64,000 nucleotides of DNA from assembly GCA_018697195.1 (NCBI GenBank), contig CM031879.1, positions 44,602,513-44,666,512 of the forward strand, read 5' to 3'. A model generated the notes under the pieces. It was not told the DNA's origin and did no database searches. It saw only the letters and a program-made list of their open reading frames with translations. The stretch comes from Certhia americana (lineage: Eukaryota > Chordata > Aves > Passeriformes > Certhiidae). This document shows, in pieces, positions 1 to 31,900 of this stretch (positions are counted from its first letter, which is position 1; each line of letters begins with the position of its first letter). The translations under genes and the position numbers were made by a program.

Positions 1-279
1 TGAACAATTATATGATTACCTGCACAGTTTTTTTCAAAAATTTTTTTTATGTAACTGCCAGTGCCAGACATTTCCGCCAATTATAAAGGAGTGTCTGAAA
101 ATGAATAAATTATTTTAAAATCTTCTTGCAGTGTATTTGTGTAGCAAATCTGAGTTTAGATGATGCAGTCTTTGTGTTTGTGCCTGGTTTTTGAGATAGA
201 TGTCTGCAAGTGGAAACTTCTTTGATAACTGCAATTTCAAGGTGGTAATAGAAATTGGTTTTGCATTATTATTTTACAG
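1..279 (+). other. NR1H4: NR1H4 intron (3' end of an intron that starts upstream)
   Basis: AT-rich intronic sequence ending in the acceptor at 278-279. No first exon or start codon of NR1H4 is recognisable in it. Confidence 0.8.
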
Positions 280-22033
<21,754 letters not shown>

Positions 22034-22460
22034 TGGATACTTCTTTATTTTATTTTAGGAGAAATATCTTTTTAAAGGACCACATAGCACTTATTTTCAT
22101 AGAAAAGTATCACACAGTGCATTATATTTTCTTTACTGCATTTTTATAGAAACATGCCATGGATTCATAAGTCATTTTGTTCACTGTGCACAGAATGTTG
22201 TATAGCTAACAGATCCTCACATGTGAGTATAACTTTTTCTGTATTTATACCCTCTGATCAGAAAGGGCCCATCAGCTCTTCAGAGGAACCCAATAAATTC
22301 CTGTTGCAACTAAGCTGATTGCAGTTACTGTTCCTCTGTAAAGAACCGGGGAAATGCAAGTTTCCATTCATAATTTTTCATTGCAGTATTTTTTTTTCTT
22401 CTTTACCTCTGTCAAAGAATATATTCCAGATACAGTAATAAACCAGTTGAAACAGTTAAT
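22034..22460 (+). other. NR1H4: NR1H4 3' UTR
   Basis: AT-rich sequence after the stop codon. AATAAA hexamers lie at 22292-22297 and 22437-22442, and a T-rich stretch lies at 22389-22402. The second signal, followed by the T/G-rich downstream stretch, is the likelier transcript end; the exact cleavage site cannot be read. Confidence 0.6.
22437..22442 (+). terminator. NR1H4: NR1H4 poly(A) signal AATAAA (distal)
   Basis: Canonical hexamer about 400 nt after the NR1H4 stop. A proximal alternative is at 22292-22297. No further AATAAA follows before the CpG island. Confidence 0.55.
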
Positions 22461-22740
22461 GTCATAGTCCTTTGCAGTTCAGCTCGGAAACGTGTTCGTG
22501 TAAAGTGTGCAAGATGTTATTTCTTCACAAGATGAAAAATTATGTAATGGAAAAAAAACACATACAGGCGAAAACTCATTTCATTATGTAACATGTAACT
22601 ACAATTGCTTTATTATTTCGAAGTAAAAATTATAGAGTATCTTTACTTTGTGAAAGTGTGTCACAGGTTTTTCTGCGTTATGACTTTGATTACTGGTGGT
22701 TTATGGCTCTCAAAAATGCCATCAGCAGCATCCCTGGGAC
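22443..22740. other. Short AT-rich spacer between NR1H4 and the CpG island
   Basis: AT-rich sequence after the likely NR1H4 poly(A) signal. It contains an exon-like piece (22667-22742) with a strong donor, described among the findings, and no recognised gene. Confidence 0.6.
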
Positions 22741-22930
22741 AGGTAAGCGTGTCTGGATGCTGTGCGAGGTGGTGCGGATGCCGCCGGGGGCTGCAGGCGG
22801 GGTGGAGAGACTCTTCGTGCCGGGGTCCGCGCCCAGCGATGCGAGCCCAGGGGCCGAGGGCAGCCCTGTGCCGAGTGCTCCGGGCTGAGCGCACGCTGCC
22901 AGGGGCCCCCTCGGCTCCCAGCGACCGAGG

Positions 22931-23428
22931 GTGACGTCCCAGCCCGGGGGTGCAGGCGGGGAGTGTCCCAGCCCGGGGGTGGTGTCCCAGCTCGGGGGTA
23001 GTGTCTCAGCCCGGGGCGGTGTCCCAGCCCAGGGTGACAGGCGGGCAATGTCCCAGCCCGGGGGTGGTGTCCCAGCCCAGGGGGTGGTGTCCCAGCCCAG
23101 GGGGACAGGCGGGCAGTGTCCCAGCCCGGGGTAGTATCCCAGCCCGGGGGTGGTGTCCCAGCCCGGGAGGACAGGCGGGCGGTATCCCAGCCCGGGGTAG
23201 TATCCCAGCCCGGGGGTGGTGTCCCAGCCCAGGGGGACAGGCGGGCGGTGTCCCAGCCCGGGGGCGGTGTCCCAGCCCAGGGGGACAGGCCGGCGGTATC
23301 CCAGCCCGGGGGTGGTGTCCCAGCCCGGGAGGACAGGCGGGCAGTGTCCCAGCCCGGGGGCGGTGTCCCAGCCCAGGGGGACAGGCGGGCAGTGTCCCAG
23401 CCCGGGGCAGTGTCCCAGCCCGGGGCGG
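22931..23428. repeat. GC-rich minisatellite, about 22 modules
   Basis: Tandem array of 15-30 bp modules built on GTCCCAGCCCGGGGGTG. A longer alternative module ends in CCCAGGGGGACAGGCGGGC, and pairs of the two recur as a 45-50 bp higher-order unit. By hand I count about 22 copies of the TCCCAGC core (one with TCTCAGC). Each copy carries a C run and a G run meeting at CCCGGG, so hairpins and G-rich secondary structures are likely. It ends about 35 bp before the GC box of the putative promoter. Confidence 0.95.
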
Positions 23429-23464
23429 TACCGCGGCTCCGGGCCAGGTGCGGCGGGCACGGCT

Positions 23465-23494
23465 CCGCCCCCGGCGCCGATTGGCGCTTTCGAA
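23465..23494 (+). promoter_or_regulatory. GAS2L3: Candidate GAS2L3 core promoter: GC box, inverted CCAAT, E2F-like, CHR-like
   Basis: Within 30 bp lie CCGCCCCC (GC box, 23465-23472), ATTGG (inverted CCAAT, 23480-23484), TTGGCGC (E2F-like, 23481-23487) and TTCGAA (CHR-like, 23489-23494). CCAAT plus CHR is the usual layout of promoters bound by NF-Y and the DREAM/MuvB complex, and human GAS2L3 has been reported as a DREAM target. The sites are read directly; their use is inferred. The CDE-to-CHR spacing is not the classical 4 nt, so I call these E2F-like and CHR-like only. Confidence 0.55.
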
Positions 23495-23531
23495 AGGAGC
23501 GGCCGGCGCGGCGGCGCCCGATGAGCCGTGA

Positions 23532-23595
23532 GGACACGACACAGGACAAGACAGGACAGGACCACACGGTACGGTACGGCACGGCACGGCACGGC
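23532..23595. repeat. 5-bp microsatellites in the CpG island
   Basis: A GACAG/GACAA-type 5-mer stretch (23532-23562) is followed by six copies of ACGGY (23566-23595: two ACGGT, four ACGGC). It lies 40-100 bp after the CHR-like site, so it could fall in the untranslated first exon. Confidence 0.85.
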
Positions 23596-26500
23596 AGAGT
23601 GGTGGGTGTGACGGCAGCCCGCACCGGGGGGTGGCGGTGGCCCGGCCCCGGCCTGCCGTGGAGGTGCGGGGTGGCTGAGGGGCAGCGGGTCCGGTCCCGG
23701 CGCCGGGCGGGGAGCGGGCGCTGCGGCGGAGCCCAGCTCGCGTCGGTGCCTCGGGCGCGCTGCTGCAGGGTCTGCGGTCGGCCCGTCTGCAGGGACAGCG
23801 CTGGGAGCGCACTGAGAGTCCCGCGGGTCGCGGAGCCCCGGCAGAGCCCGCTGTTGGGCGGAACCGGTCCCTGGGAGCGGCCCAGTCACCCGTCCGGCGG
23901 CGGTAGTTCTATCCAGCGTCTCTGTCACGGATGTCGGAAGTGCATCGAAACTTACTCTGGGGAAGAAAGAGGGGAAAGTTTTTGCATAACCGCCTTCAAA
24001 CCAGTCTCTCCTGTGCCCTATGCAGGCGTTTGAGGATGCAGTTCTGTTTCTGTAGGAAATTTGCCCCAGTGCTCTTGGCTAAAACACTCATTCATATTGC
24101 TTAATAAGCCGGAAAGCGTCTGGCTCCTTTCTTTGCCCAAAAGCTAGCCGTGTTCCAGGGATGCTGTGTGTCACTTTTGGCATAGCATCAGATCAAGACA
24201 TGGGAAAAAGTACATGTATTCCTTTAAGAGCTATAAGGCCTAACTGGCCTATGCATTTGAAATTGTACCAGGTGGATCTTTCAGAATAGAAAAGATTTTT
24301 TTTATATTTAAGTCATAATAAACTACTACTCCTAAGTGTAGCTAGCCAGCAGCCTGTTAAATGGGCATTGAAAAATGCTCCCCTCCATGTTGCTTTGCTG
24401 AAAGAAGTGTGGGGTAGAAATGGGAGGGAGATAAGAACTCGCCTGTGTATGTGAGCGAGCAGCTGGGGCAGCGTGTCTGGTGTTAACCAGCCTCTGCCCA
24501 AACTGGATGCTCCTGTGGGAAAGCAGCCGTCTGCATGTCTCCTGTCGAGATGCCAGCTGTTGAGACAAAGTGCTCCTCCCTGATTTCAAGTGGGTTTCTC
24601 TGCCCTGACAGGTGTACCCAGGGCCTTTGTTGCCATTTGGTAGGGGAGAGTGTGCTCGTTGCCTCTGCTTGTGCGCACTTCATGGACAGGTGTGGAAAGG
24701 CAGTCTGAGGAGAAGAGTCAGCGTGCCTTTGTGTAAGGAGCTGAGCAGGTTTCCAGCTTAAAGCCCATCACCTTGGACTGACTAGTCTGGTTGTTTCTCT
24801 TTCATGCCTCTGAGGCCTCCTCAGGGAAGCAGAGCTCCTGCTGACTCAGTAATGCAACAAAAAGGCTCTGTAATTGCTGTAGTGATGGAAGGAGTAGTGC
24901 TCCGTTCACTGGATGTCTCTTGTGCCTACCCCTTTTCTTCTGCATGTTAGTAGATGTCTGTAAAAAAATCTTGACTATCCTGTAGTAGGTTTCAACAGAT
25001 ACTGATGTGACAGCTTCTTTCATTTCAGTATGTTTATAAACATGGGATTCAGTAGGTACTGTCAAGACTAATCCAGTTGCTCTGGGTTAGACTGTTGTGA
25101 CTGCCTTTGGGTGTTGATGGAATAGAAGGTGATGTTATATATCTTAAATATAGGGTGAAGATGTAGAATTGTTTCTATGCAAGCTTTTTCTTAATGAGCC
25201 TGTTAACAGAAGGCATTTTAATGAGCTTGTGAATCCCTTTAGGTTCCGATTAAGCTAGGTCAATGGCTCCTTCATCAATGTTTTAACTATCTGTAGGGTT
25301 GTGGATTTTGTTTGTTTATTTATTTGTAAATTGTTCAGTCAAGTAAAATGGGATTTAGACTCGGTTCATCTTGTACTCAGAATAGGTTGTAATTAGTGTA
25401 ACATGTCTCTCTGGTTGGGCCCCAGTGAGTGATCTATAAATCCTGATACAACTGATCCTAAGTAGGCTATCTCATGTAGCATCTAAGAGCATGTGTTAAC
25501 ACCCTGAAGTATTTGTGTGAAGTGCTTTAGTATTTGCTGACTCTGCTGTTTCTCAGAGTGTCTGGGGGCAAGTGCTGGGCATCTCTGTGGAGAGCAGAGG
25601 CAAACTGTGGTCTCACAGGTCTGTGTGGGTCATGTCCAAGGTGTGTCTGCACTCCCTTTCCTGAGGAATGCCTGTCCCTATGCCACGTGTCAATAGATAG
25701 GGATGTTTTCTCATCTCTCTTACCTGGTGTTGATCCATAGCTCTTCACTGGAAGTTTGGCACTCAACCAGCTGAAAGCAGTTCTTGCCTCCCCGATGTAT
25801 CATTTGGGGTTGACCACCTGTCTCCCAGTAGATCTGTGTCCCTGTATTGATCCAGCTGTAAGGTGTGGCTAGGTGAGCACTCCTCTCCTTCCATCCCACA
25901 GAGCCATTAGCAGCAGAAGTACCAGCAGAAATGAGTTGTTCCCTGAAAGCGGGGTTGGTGCTGGGGGACCTCTATGTTTACTGAGCTTGCAACTGGACTG
26001 GTTGGCCCCTGCTTGGGAAATGCTCACAAATTTCTGGTGTTTTCCTTGTTTTAAGGGGTGAAGCAGGGAGGGGGGAAATGGGGAAGAAATAAAACCAGAA
26101 TGAGTAAGAGGAAGAATTATTAAAAGATTTTTTTTTCTGCTGTGATGGGCTTATTCAGTCTTTTGTCCCAAGGGACCTTGAGGGTATGAAGGTCTGCCTG
26201 GAAATGAGAATCGCATGGCCTGAAGCTATGCAAGGGACATGTTACAGTGTACTTTTATTCTGAGGTCCTTTCTTTCACAAACTTCAATGTCTGAACACCA
26301 AATGCCTTTTGAATGAGAGCTGATAAAACTGGCATGTGTAGAAACTGATGCAGTCCTATCTGGAGCTGCCAAAATTCAGTATCAGACACTTCATTCATTA
26401 TGTACAGCTTTTTGATGCAGGGAAACCAACTGGTTTTAGAAGAAGTCAGATTTGGTTATGACTCTGCCTGGTACTGCAGTATTCACCTCACCACAGCACC

Positions 26501-26701
26501 TTCTGCACATTTGCAGGCTGACTACTTGAAGGTGGCAGATCTGGGTCTTCTCATCCTGTGCCTCTTGCAGTAAGTGATAAGGCTACATTAATCTGCATTC
26601 CCTGCAATCTCTGAGCTGAACCCTTTGGCATCTGAAAATGGGTAATTGTTATTGTATTACTTTTTCAAGTCAAAATTCGTGCACTGTAGCTCGCATCATT
26701 T

Positions 26702-26720
26702 GGGGGGGGGGGGGGGGGGG
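26702..26720. repeat. G19 homopolymer
   Basis: Nineteen consecutive G between catcattt and cgtttg. It can form a G-quadruplex and is prone to length error in sequencing and assembly. Confidence 0.95.
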
Positions 26721-28273
26721 CGTTTGTTAAGTGTTTTTCACATGTCCAGATAATAAGAGAAGCCTTTTGACTTTCTAGGGAGCTCTGACATATGGGCTTA
26801 CAAAATAACTTGTTTTAGAAGAGCATTCCCTTGAAGTTCAAGTGCCACAATTTTCCTCAATCTCTTCTTATTTTTTTTTTTTTTTTTTTTGGCAAGACTA
26901 GTTTTTGTTCGGCATGCCACAAAACTGCAGATGCTGAGCATTCCTGTGATAGCTGCAGTGTGAATATTTTGCTTTGTTCATGTTTTGAGTGCTCCCTGTG
27001 AATTAGGCTGTCTTTTGTTTTCCCTTGGCAGTTAATATGCTAGAGCTCTTGTTAGCCTATATGGAGCTCCTTATTTTAATGAGACCAACTTCTCTACTGG
27101 TTGTTCTGCTGTTGTTTTATTTATTTTTTTTTAATCAATGAAGCCTCTTATTGAGCTTCTCTTAGGACAATAGCTTTCTTATGCCAAAGGAAAACGTATT
27201 CCCCTGGACAAAGCTGTGGGAAGCATAACATGCTCATTAGTAATGTTTGGTATATACCCTACCCTTCCCTTCCCTTGTTCATTCATAGAAGGAAAAATGA
27301 CATCAAGGAGAGGATGTCTTTTTTTTTTTTTTTTTTTCACTTCCCTAGAAATAAAAGGAAGGGAAAAGATATCACTTGGAGTGTCTCTGATAAGGTCTGA
27401 GAAGTGCTAGCAGTCCTGCTACAAGGAATTGTCTTCACCTGAAACCAAACTGGTTGCTCATTTGCCAGTCGTAGAGGTAAGTTGTTTGAAATGCCTAATA
27501 CATGTGGTTCCACGTAGTCTGTGAGGTTTAAGGCAGTGGGAAGGAACAAGGGGGAGAAAATGACACCTTTCTTCTTTCTATGTAGGATGAAAGGGTGAGA
27601 ATTTTTAAAAGAAGTGTGTTCTCTGTTCAGCCTTTTGTCATAGGAAGGCAAGGTTGTGCAGGAGAGAAGAAGATGCCATCTACATACAAAGCCTAAATAT
27701 CTGACACAGGAGAGGAAAATTCCTTATTTTTTGATGAGAACAGTTGAGTTAAAAATGTCTGATATTGTCTGTAACCTGGTTTTCAGTTTAATCAGTAAGA
27801 TGAAGTTTTATTGCAGCTATTAAGTAAGAGAGCAAGTAAGTTGTTTCTAACAGGCTTCAAGACAGATAGGAACTTTTTGACGTAAAATACCACTGGAAAA
27901 TTATTATGGAGAAATACCTTCTGTACACATGCATGCAGCTAACTTGGCAATGCTGCACATCTTTAGACTTGGCTCTTCCAGGGAAAGACTTACTAATCCT
28001 TAGCCCAGCGTAGAGGTTGTGCTGGATTTTCCCATGGTTGAAAGCATTGTTGGAAAATACCATGTTGGAGTCAGGAAAAAAAACATTGACTGGATTGTCT
28101 ACAAAGTTTCCTTAATGTTCTTTTTGCCAGGGATTTGTACTGATGACTATATTGCTGCAATAGTTTGAAGCAACTAAGTTTTGTTGAAAACTTAGTGCGT
28201 GCATGCTGTCTGCAAAGTCACAATCCCAATAGAGTTTTATAAAAACATTGATTTCTCTCATGTCTCTATGCTA

Positions 28274-28323
28274 AAACTTGATGATCTTTTAGGTCCTTTC
28301 CACACCATTCTATGATTCTATGA
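28274..28323 (+). mobile_element. CR1 LINE 3' end, 50 bp
   Basis: acttgatgatcttttaggtc followed by ctttccacaccattctatga and a second ATTCTATG-type 8-mer. This is the diagnostic CR1 terminus in sense orientation, severely 5' truncated. Confidence 0.8.
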
Positions 28324-28858
28324 GGGAAAAAATCTTATTTGTCAAAATTATTTCTTTGCTTTTTGGTTTTTATGATCTTCCATGTATTTAATGTAAACTC
28401 AGGATGCTTAAATCTGTCTGCACACATGTACAAGATACACTTGTGATAACTTGGAAGGACAAATCAGTGCCAACGGTGTTAAATTCAAGAATAGTTTGAA
28501 GTATGTGTATTATTCTTTGGCAAAATAAATGTCATACAGCTCCTAAAAATCTTGTCAACTTTGGAGCATTGTTTATGCATACAAAGTTAGTTACTTCTGC
28601 TGTAATAACTGCACTTTAATCTAAGGGCAGAGAACTGAAATTGATTGAATACTGGATCAAAACCATAGCTACTACAGTATTTCTCTCTTTCCCCTTCCCT
28701 TCCTATTAGACTCATCCTTATTTTTTCAAAACAGCACTGATGGATTTTTTTCAGGAAAGAATTTTCTTCCCTCAAAATCCATCAGGATGGATTTTTCTCA
28801 GAATCATTTTCATGAAGGTAGGAGAGACACTATTAAAAATCTCTTATTTTTTCCCCAG

Positions 28859-28905
28859 GAGGAGAAACTAATGCGAAGCAGATGACCATGCAGAATGCAG
28901 TTCAG
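28859..28905 (+). CDS. GAS2L3: GAS2L3 first coding exon (start codon)
   Basis: The acceptor tttttccccag precedes 28859 and the donor CAG/gtaaat follows 28905; coding starts at 28888 (MQNAVQ). The 5' part is untranslated and carries ATG at 28871 opening a four-codon upstream frame whose TGA (28883-28885) overlaps the in-frame ATG at 28882. Confidence 0.9.
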
Positions 28906-31900
28906 GTAAATGCCTTTTGAAGTGTTTAATCCTGTATTCATGTATAATACTTTTTTTTTTTTTTTAATACAAAAATTTACCCTGAAGTAGATGAAGTACT
29001 AGATTCCCCAGCTACCTCTGATTAAAAGAAAAACAAAGGTAGTAATTTTTCCCTTTTACAAGGAGCAATGTGACAAGGATAACCCACTGCTATTATCAGA
29101 TAGGTGGCCCATTCACTTCTTAGTGCTGTTAGTCAAAAAGGTTATGAAGTCAAAGCCTGACATTATTGAAAAATTTCCATCATGATTAAGAAGTGATTTT
29201 TTAATAACTTTATGTTCTAGTTAATCACCTCATTATAAATAAATAAATGCATTTTGCATACACACTGAACTGAAGGAAATTAGTCAAGAATACCAGAAAG
29301 ACTCCGTGTTTGGCAATTTTTCTTCACAAAATTTAAGTGTGGTCCTTTTCTTGAAATGTGAGTTACCTCTCATTTAGAAAATATGGAGTCCTGAAGAGAA
29401 ATGCTAAGTATTTGAATTCAAGAAATGTGTTATGTCCTTGCATGGGAACATTTCCTCTTTTAATGTTATAATTTTTAATGACTTAAAGCACAAAATGCCT
29501 CTGAAATGTTTGATCAAGAAATCAGTAGTCTGTAGTAAACTATATGATAATTTTCAGATTTCATGGCTTAAAATGTGCTGAGTTAAAAAAACCCGAAGCA
29601 TTTAATGCATGTTCTCTTTATTCTGTATTCAGGAAAGTATGTAATTTTAAATCTAAAGGAGTCAAGAGAATGAATGCAGTGGTATATTGATGCAGGAGTT
29701 ATTAACAGGAATTAACAGGAATAACAGTGTAGCTGTTGAAAGGGAAGTGAACACTTACTCTTTGAATCAAAGTTCTTCAGTCTGATTCAGAACCACAAGT
29801 TTTTGTCATCTGACTGCAGATATTAGAGCTTCCTGTGTTGAGTTTACTGAAATCTTCTGCAGGTGTGGTTTGGAGATGAGCCCCTGAGTCCCCGAAGCCC
29901 TCTGACTGCGAGACACGGGCCGGGTTTGGCAGATGTGTGCCTGTATGACCAATGGATATCTGTGCGGCACGAAGCCACTTTGGTGCCTATGCAGGAAGAT
30001 CTCTCAATTTGGCTCTCTGGCTTGCTGGGTGAGCTTAATAAAAATCACTCTCTAATGTATTTCAAAGAACTTCCAATATTCTAGTCAGTGCTGATATGTA
30101 ATATCTATAGTACTGTTAAGATCTGGTGTATTTAAGTTAGAATGGCTAGGAGAATTGCATTAAAATGCATGCTTTGATTTCAGTTTCGTTAGCTGCCACC
30201 TCTTAAGGGTTGCACAATTAATAATTCTAATTTATATTTCTGAGTCTTGTTAGTCTAATTAAAATCTAATTAGTCACATATTTGATTTTATTTTACTTAT
30301 ATATTTCTTCTATTTTTCAGTCTAACGCTGGAATGTTGTTTGAGTTGCCTCTAAGTTCATATGAAACTTCTTTACCTTCTGTGGAGTAACTCTAATATTG
30401 ACCTTCTTTTTCTTAAAGGAATGGAAGTCAAAGCAGAACAACTGCTAGAAGAACTTGATAATGGGGTACTGCTTTGCCAATTGATCGATGTTCTTCAAAA
30501 CACAGTTAAAAAATGTTGTAGCACAAATAACTTAAGGGTGAGTTGTATAATGATTATTTAAATACATATATATAGTCATAAATTTTAAGTAGTAGCTACA
30601 GGGAAAGCAGATTAGTGAGGCTTCCCAAAGAACTGTTTTGTATGCTATGTATCCAGAGTCTGATTAACAACCAAGTGGCTTTGTAGATGGATAAACTCGT
30701 CCAACAAATTATTTGCTTTGTTAGTCTGATCCTAAGGCCCTTATTAGTGTTTTAGCTTGATTTCAGTAGAAGTCTTGCCAGAGAAAAATCTAGTCCAAGT
30801 GTGGAGTTTATTCCCCTGACATCAGTGTGGGTTGTTAATAAGATATCCATTGGCCAGAAAGTGGTGGCTGAACTCACATGTACAGGTCAGCCATAAAAGT
30901 ATCCAAATCCAGAGATGGGCTTCAGTATTTTCATGGAGAAGTAATGCTTAGTTGAAATGTGAGTCTCAAGCAAGTCTCTGTTACTTTGGAGTTCAAAGGC
31001 TGCAGAACTAAGGGCTGTTCACTCAGTGACTATTCACAATGATAAAGTAGATTGCCTTCTACATTAGTGTAGCTTTTCTCATGGAATACATAGTGAGGTG
31101 AACACAAAATAGTTACAACTGTTTCTGTACCCTAAATTTAGGGTGTATTTTCCTTTGCAAATATGCTTTGAAATCTGTTGGCAATGTTGATGAGCACAAT
31201 GTACTTTTTGTTTTCTTCCCTTGCCAGAATTTTCCTATGAGAAAAGTTCCATGTAAGAAAGATGCTCCATCAGGATCTTTTTTTGCCAGAGATAATACAG
31301 CCAACTTTCTTAACTGGTGCAGAGCCATTGGAGTTGATGAGACATACCTCTTTGAATCTGAAGGCTTAGGTAACTCTTTCTTTTTGTAAGATTTGCTTTG
31401 ATCTCTGTGTGAATAACTACCTGGTAAGGGAGAGGCCTTGTTATAGACTTTTGAACTTTTTCTCTTGACTGTGCATGTCTCGTGCAAGCTTTTATTTATT
31501 TTAAGGCAAATAAAAGCCTTGAAAAATCAGTTCAATGACTAATATAACTTGCCTGATGCTTTTCCAAACTTCTGAAAGTTACTGTGTGGGATGAAGTGGG
31601 GCCTGAGAGCTGCGCAACAAAATATCTTGTTTTTCTTCAGTAAAAAGAACCACTGACAGAGGAGAAAACTGTGGTTTCACTTTCTGTGTGTGGGAAGACC
31701 AAGGGCCATGGAGTCAGCTCACAATAAGATCCTTTATTTGGTATTAGAGCTCGTTCTTGTTGCAAAAATCCCTCAAAATAATACATTCATGATGGTTAAA
31801 TTTGGTAACGACATCAGGGCATTGTGTCTGAAATGACAACAACCTGTTGGTAATTAACATTTACTTCAGGACACACTTAACATGACTCCAAACCATTTGT

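Larger units (their letters stand above)
22740..23930. promoter_or_regulatory. GAS2L3: CpG island, probable GAS2L3 promoter region
   Basis: Composition switches abruptly from AT-rich to very GC-rich at about 22740 and returns to ordinary composition after about 23930. CpG is frequent throughout. The left half is a minisatellite (22931-23428); the right half is unique GC-rich DNA with a GC box, inverted CCAAT, E2F-like and CHR-like sites. It is the only CpG island in the window and sits upstream of GAS2L3, so it is the natural place for that gene's transcription start and untranslated first exon. The first exon boundary cannot be read. Long open frames on both strands (for example minus 22690-23928) reflect lack of stop codons in GC-rich repeats and are not genes. 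Confidence 0.75.
23931..28858 (+). other. GAS2L3: Probable GAS2L3 5' UTR exon(s) and first intron
   Basis: Ordinary AT-rich sequence between the CpG island and the first coding exon. It contains a G19 run (26702-26720), a T run (about 26872-26890) and a CR1 3' end (28274-28323). Open frames near 24313-24683 and 25527-25766 occur on both strands and match nothing I recognise. The untranslated first exon and its donor are not identifiable by eye. Confidence 0.6.

Noticed and set aside
22690..23928. A 412-codon minus-strand open frame, and several long frames on both strands of the CpG island
   Set aside because: All are open because the GC-rich minisatellite has no stop codons in any frame; the products are just repeat translations (PGLGHCPPV-type) with no domain.
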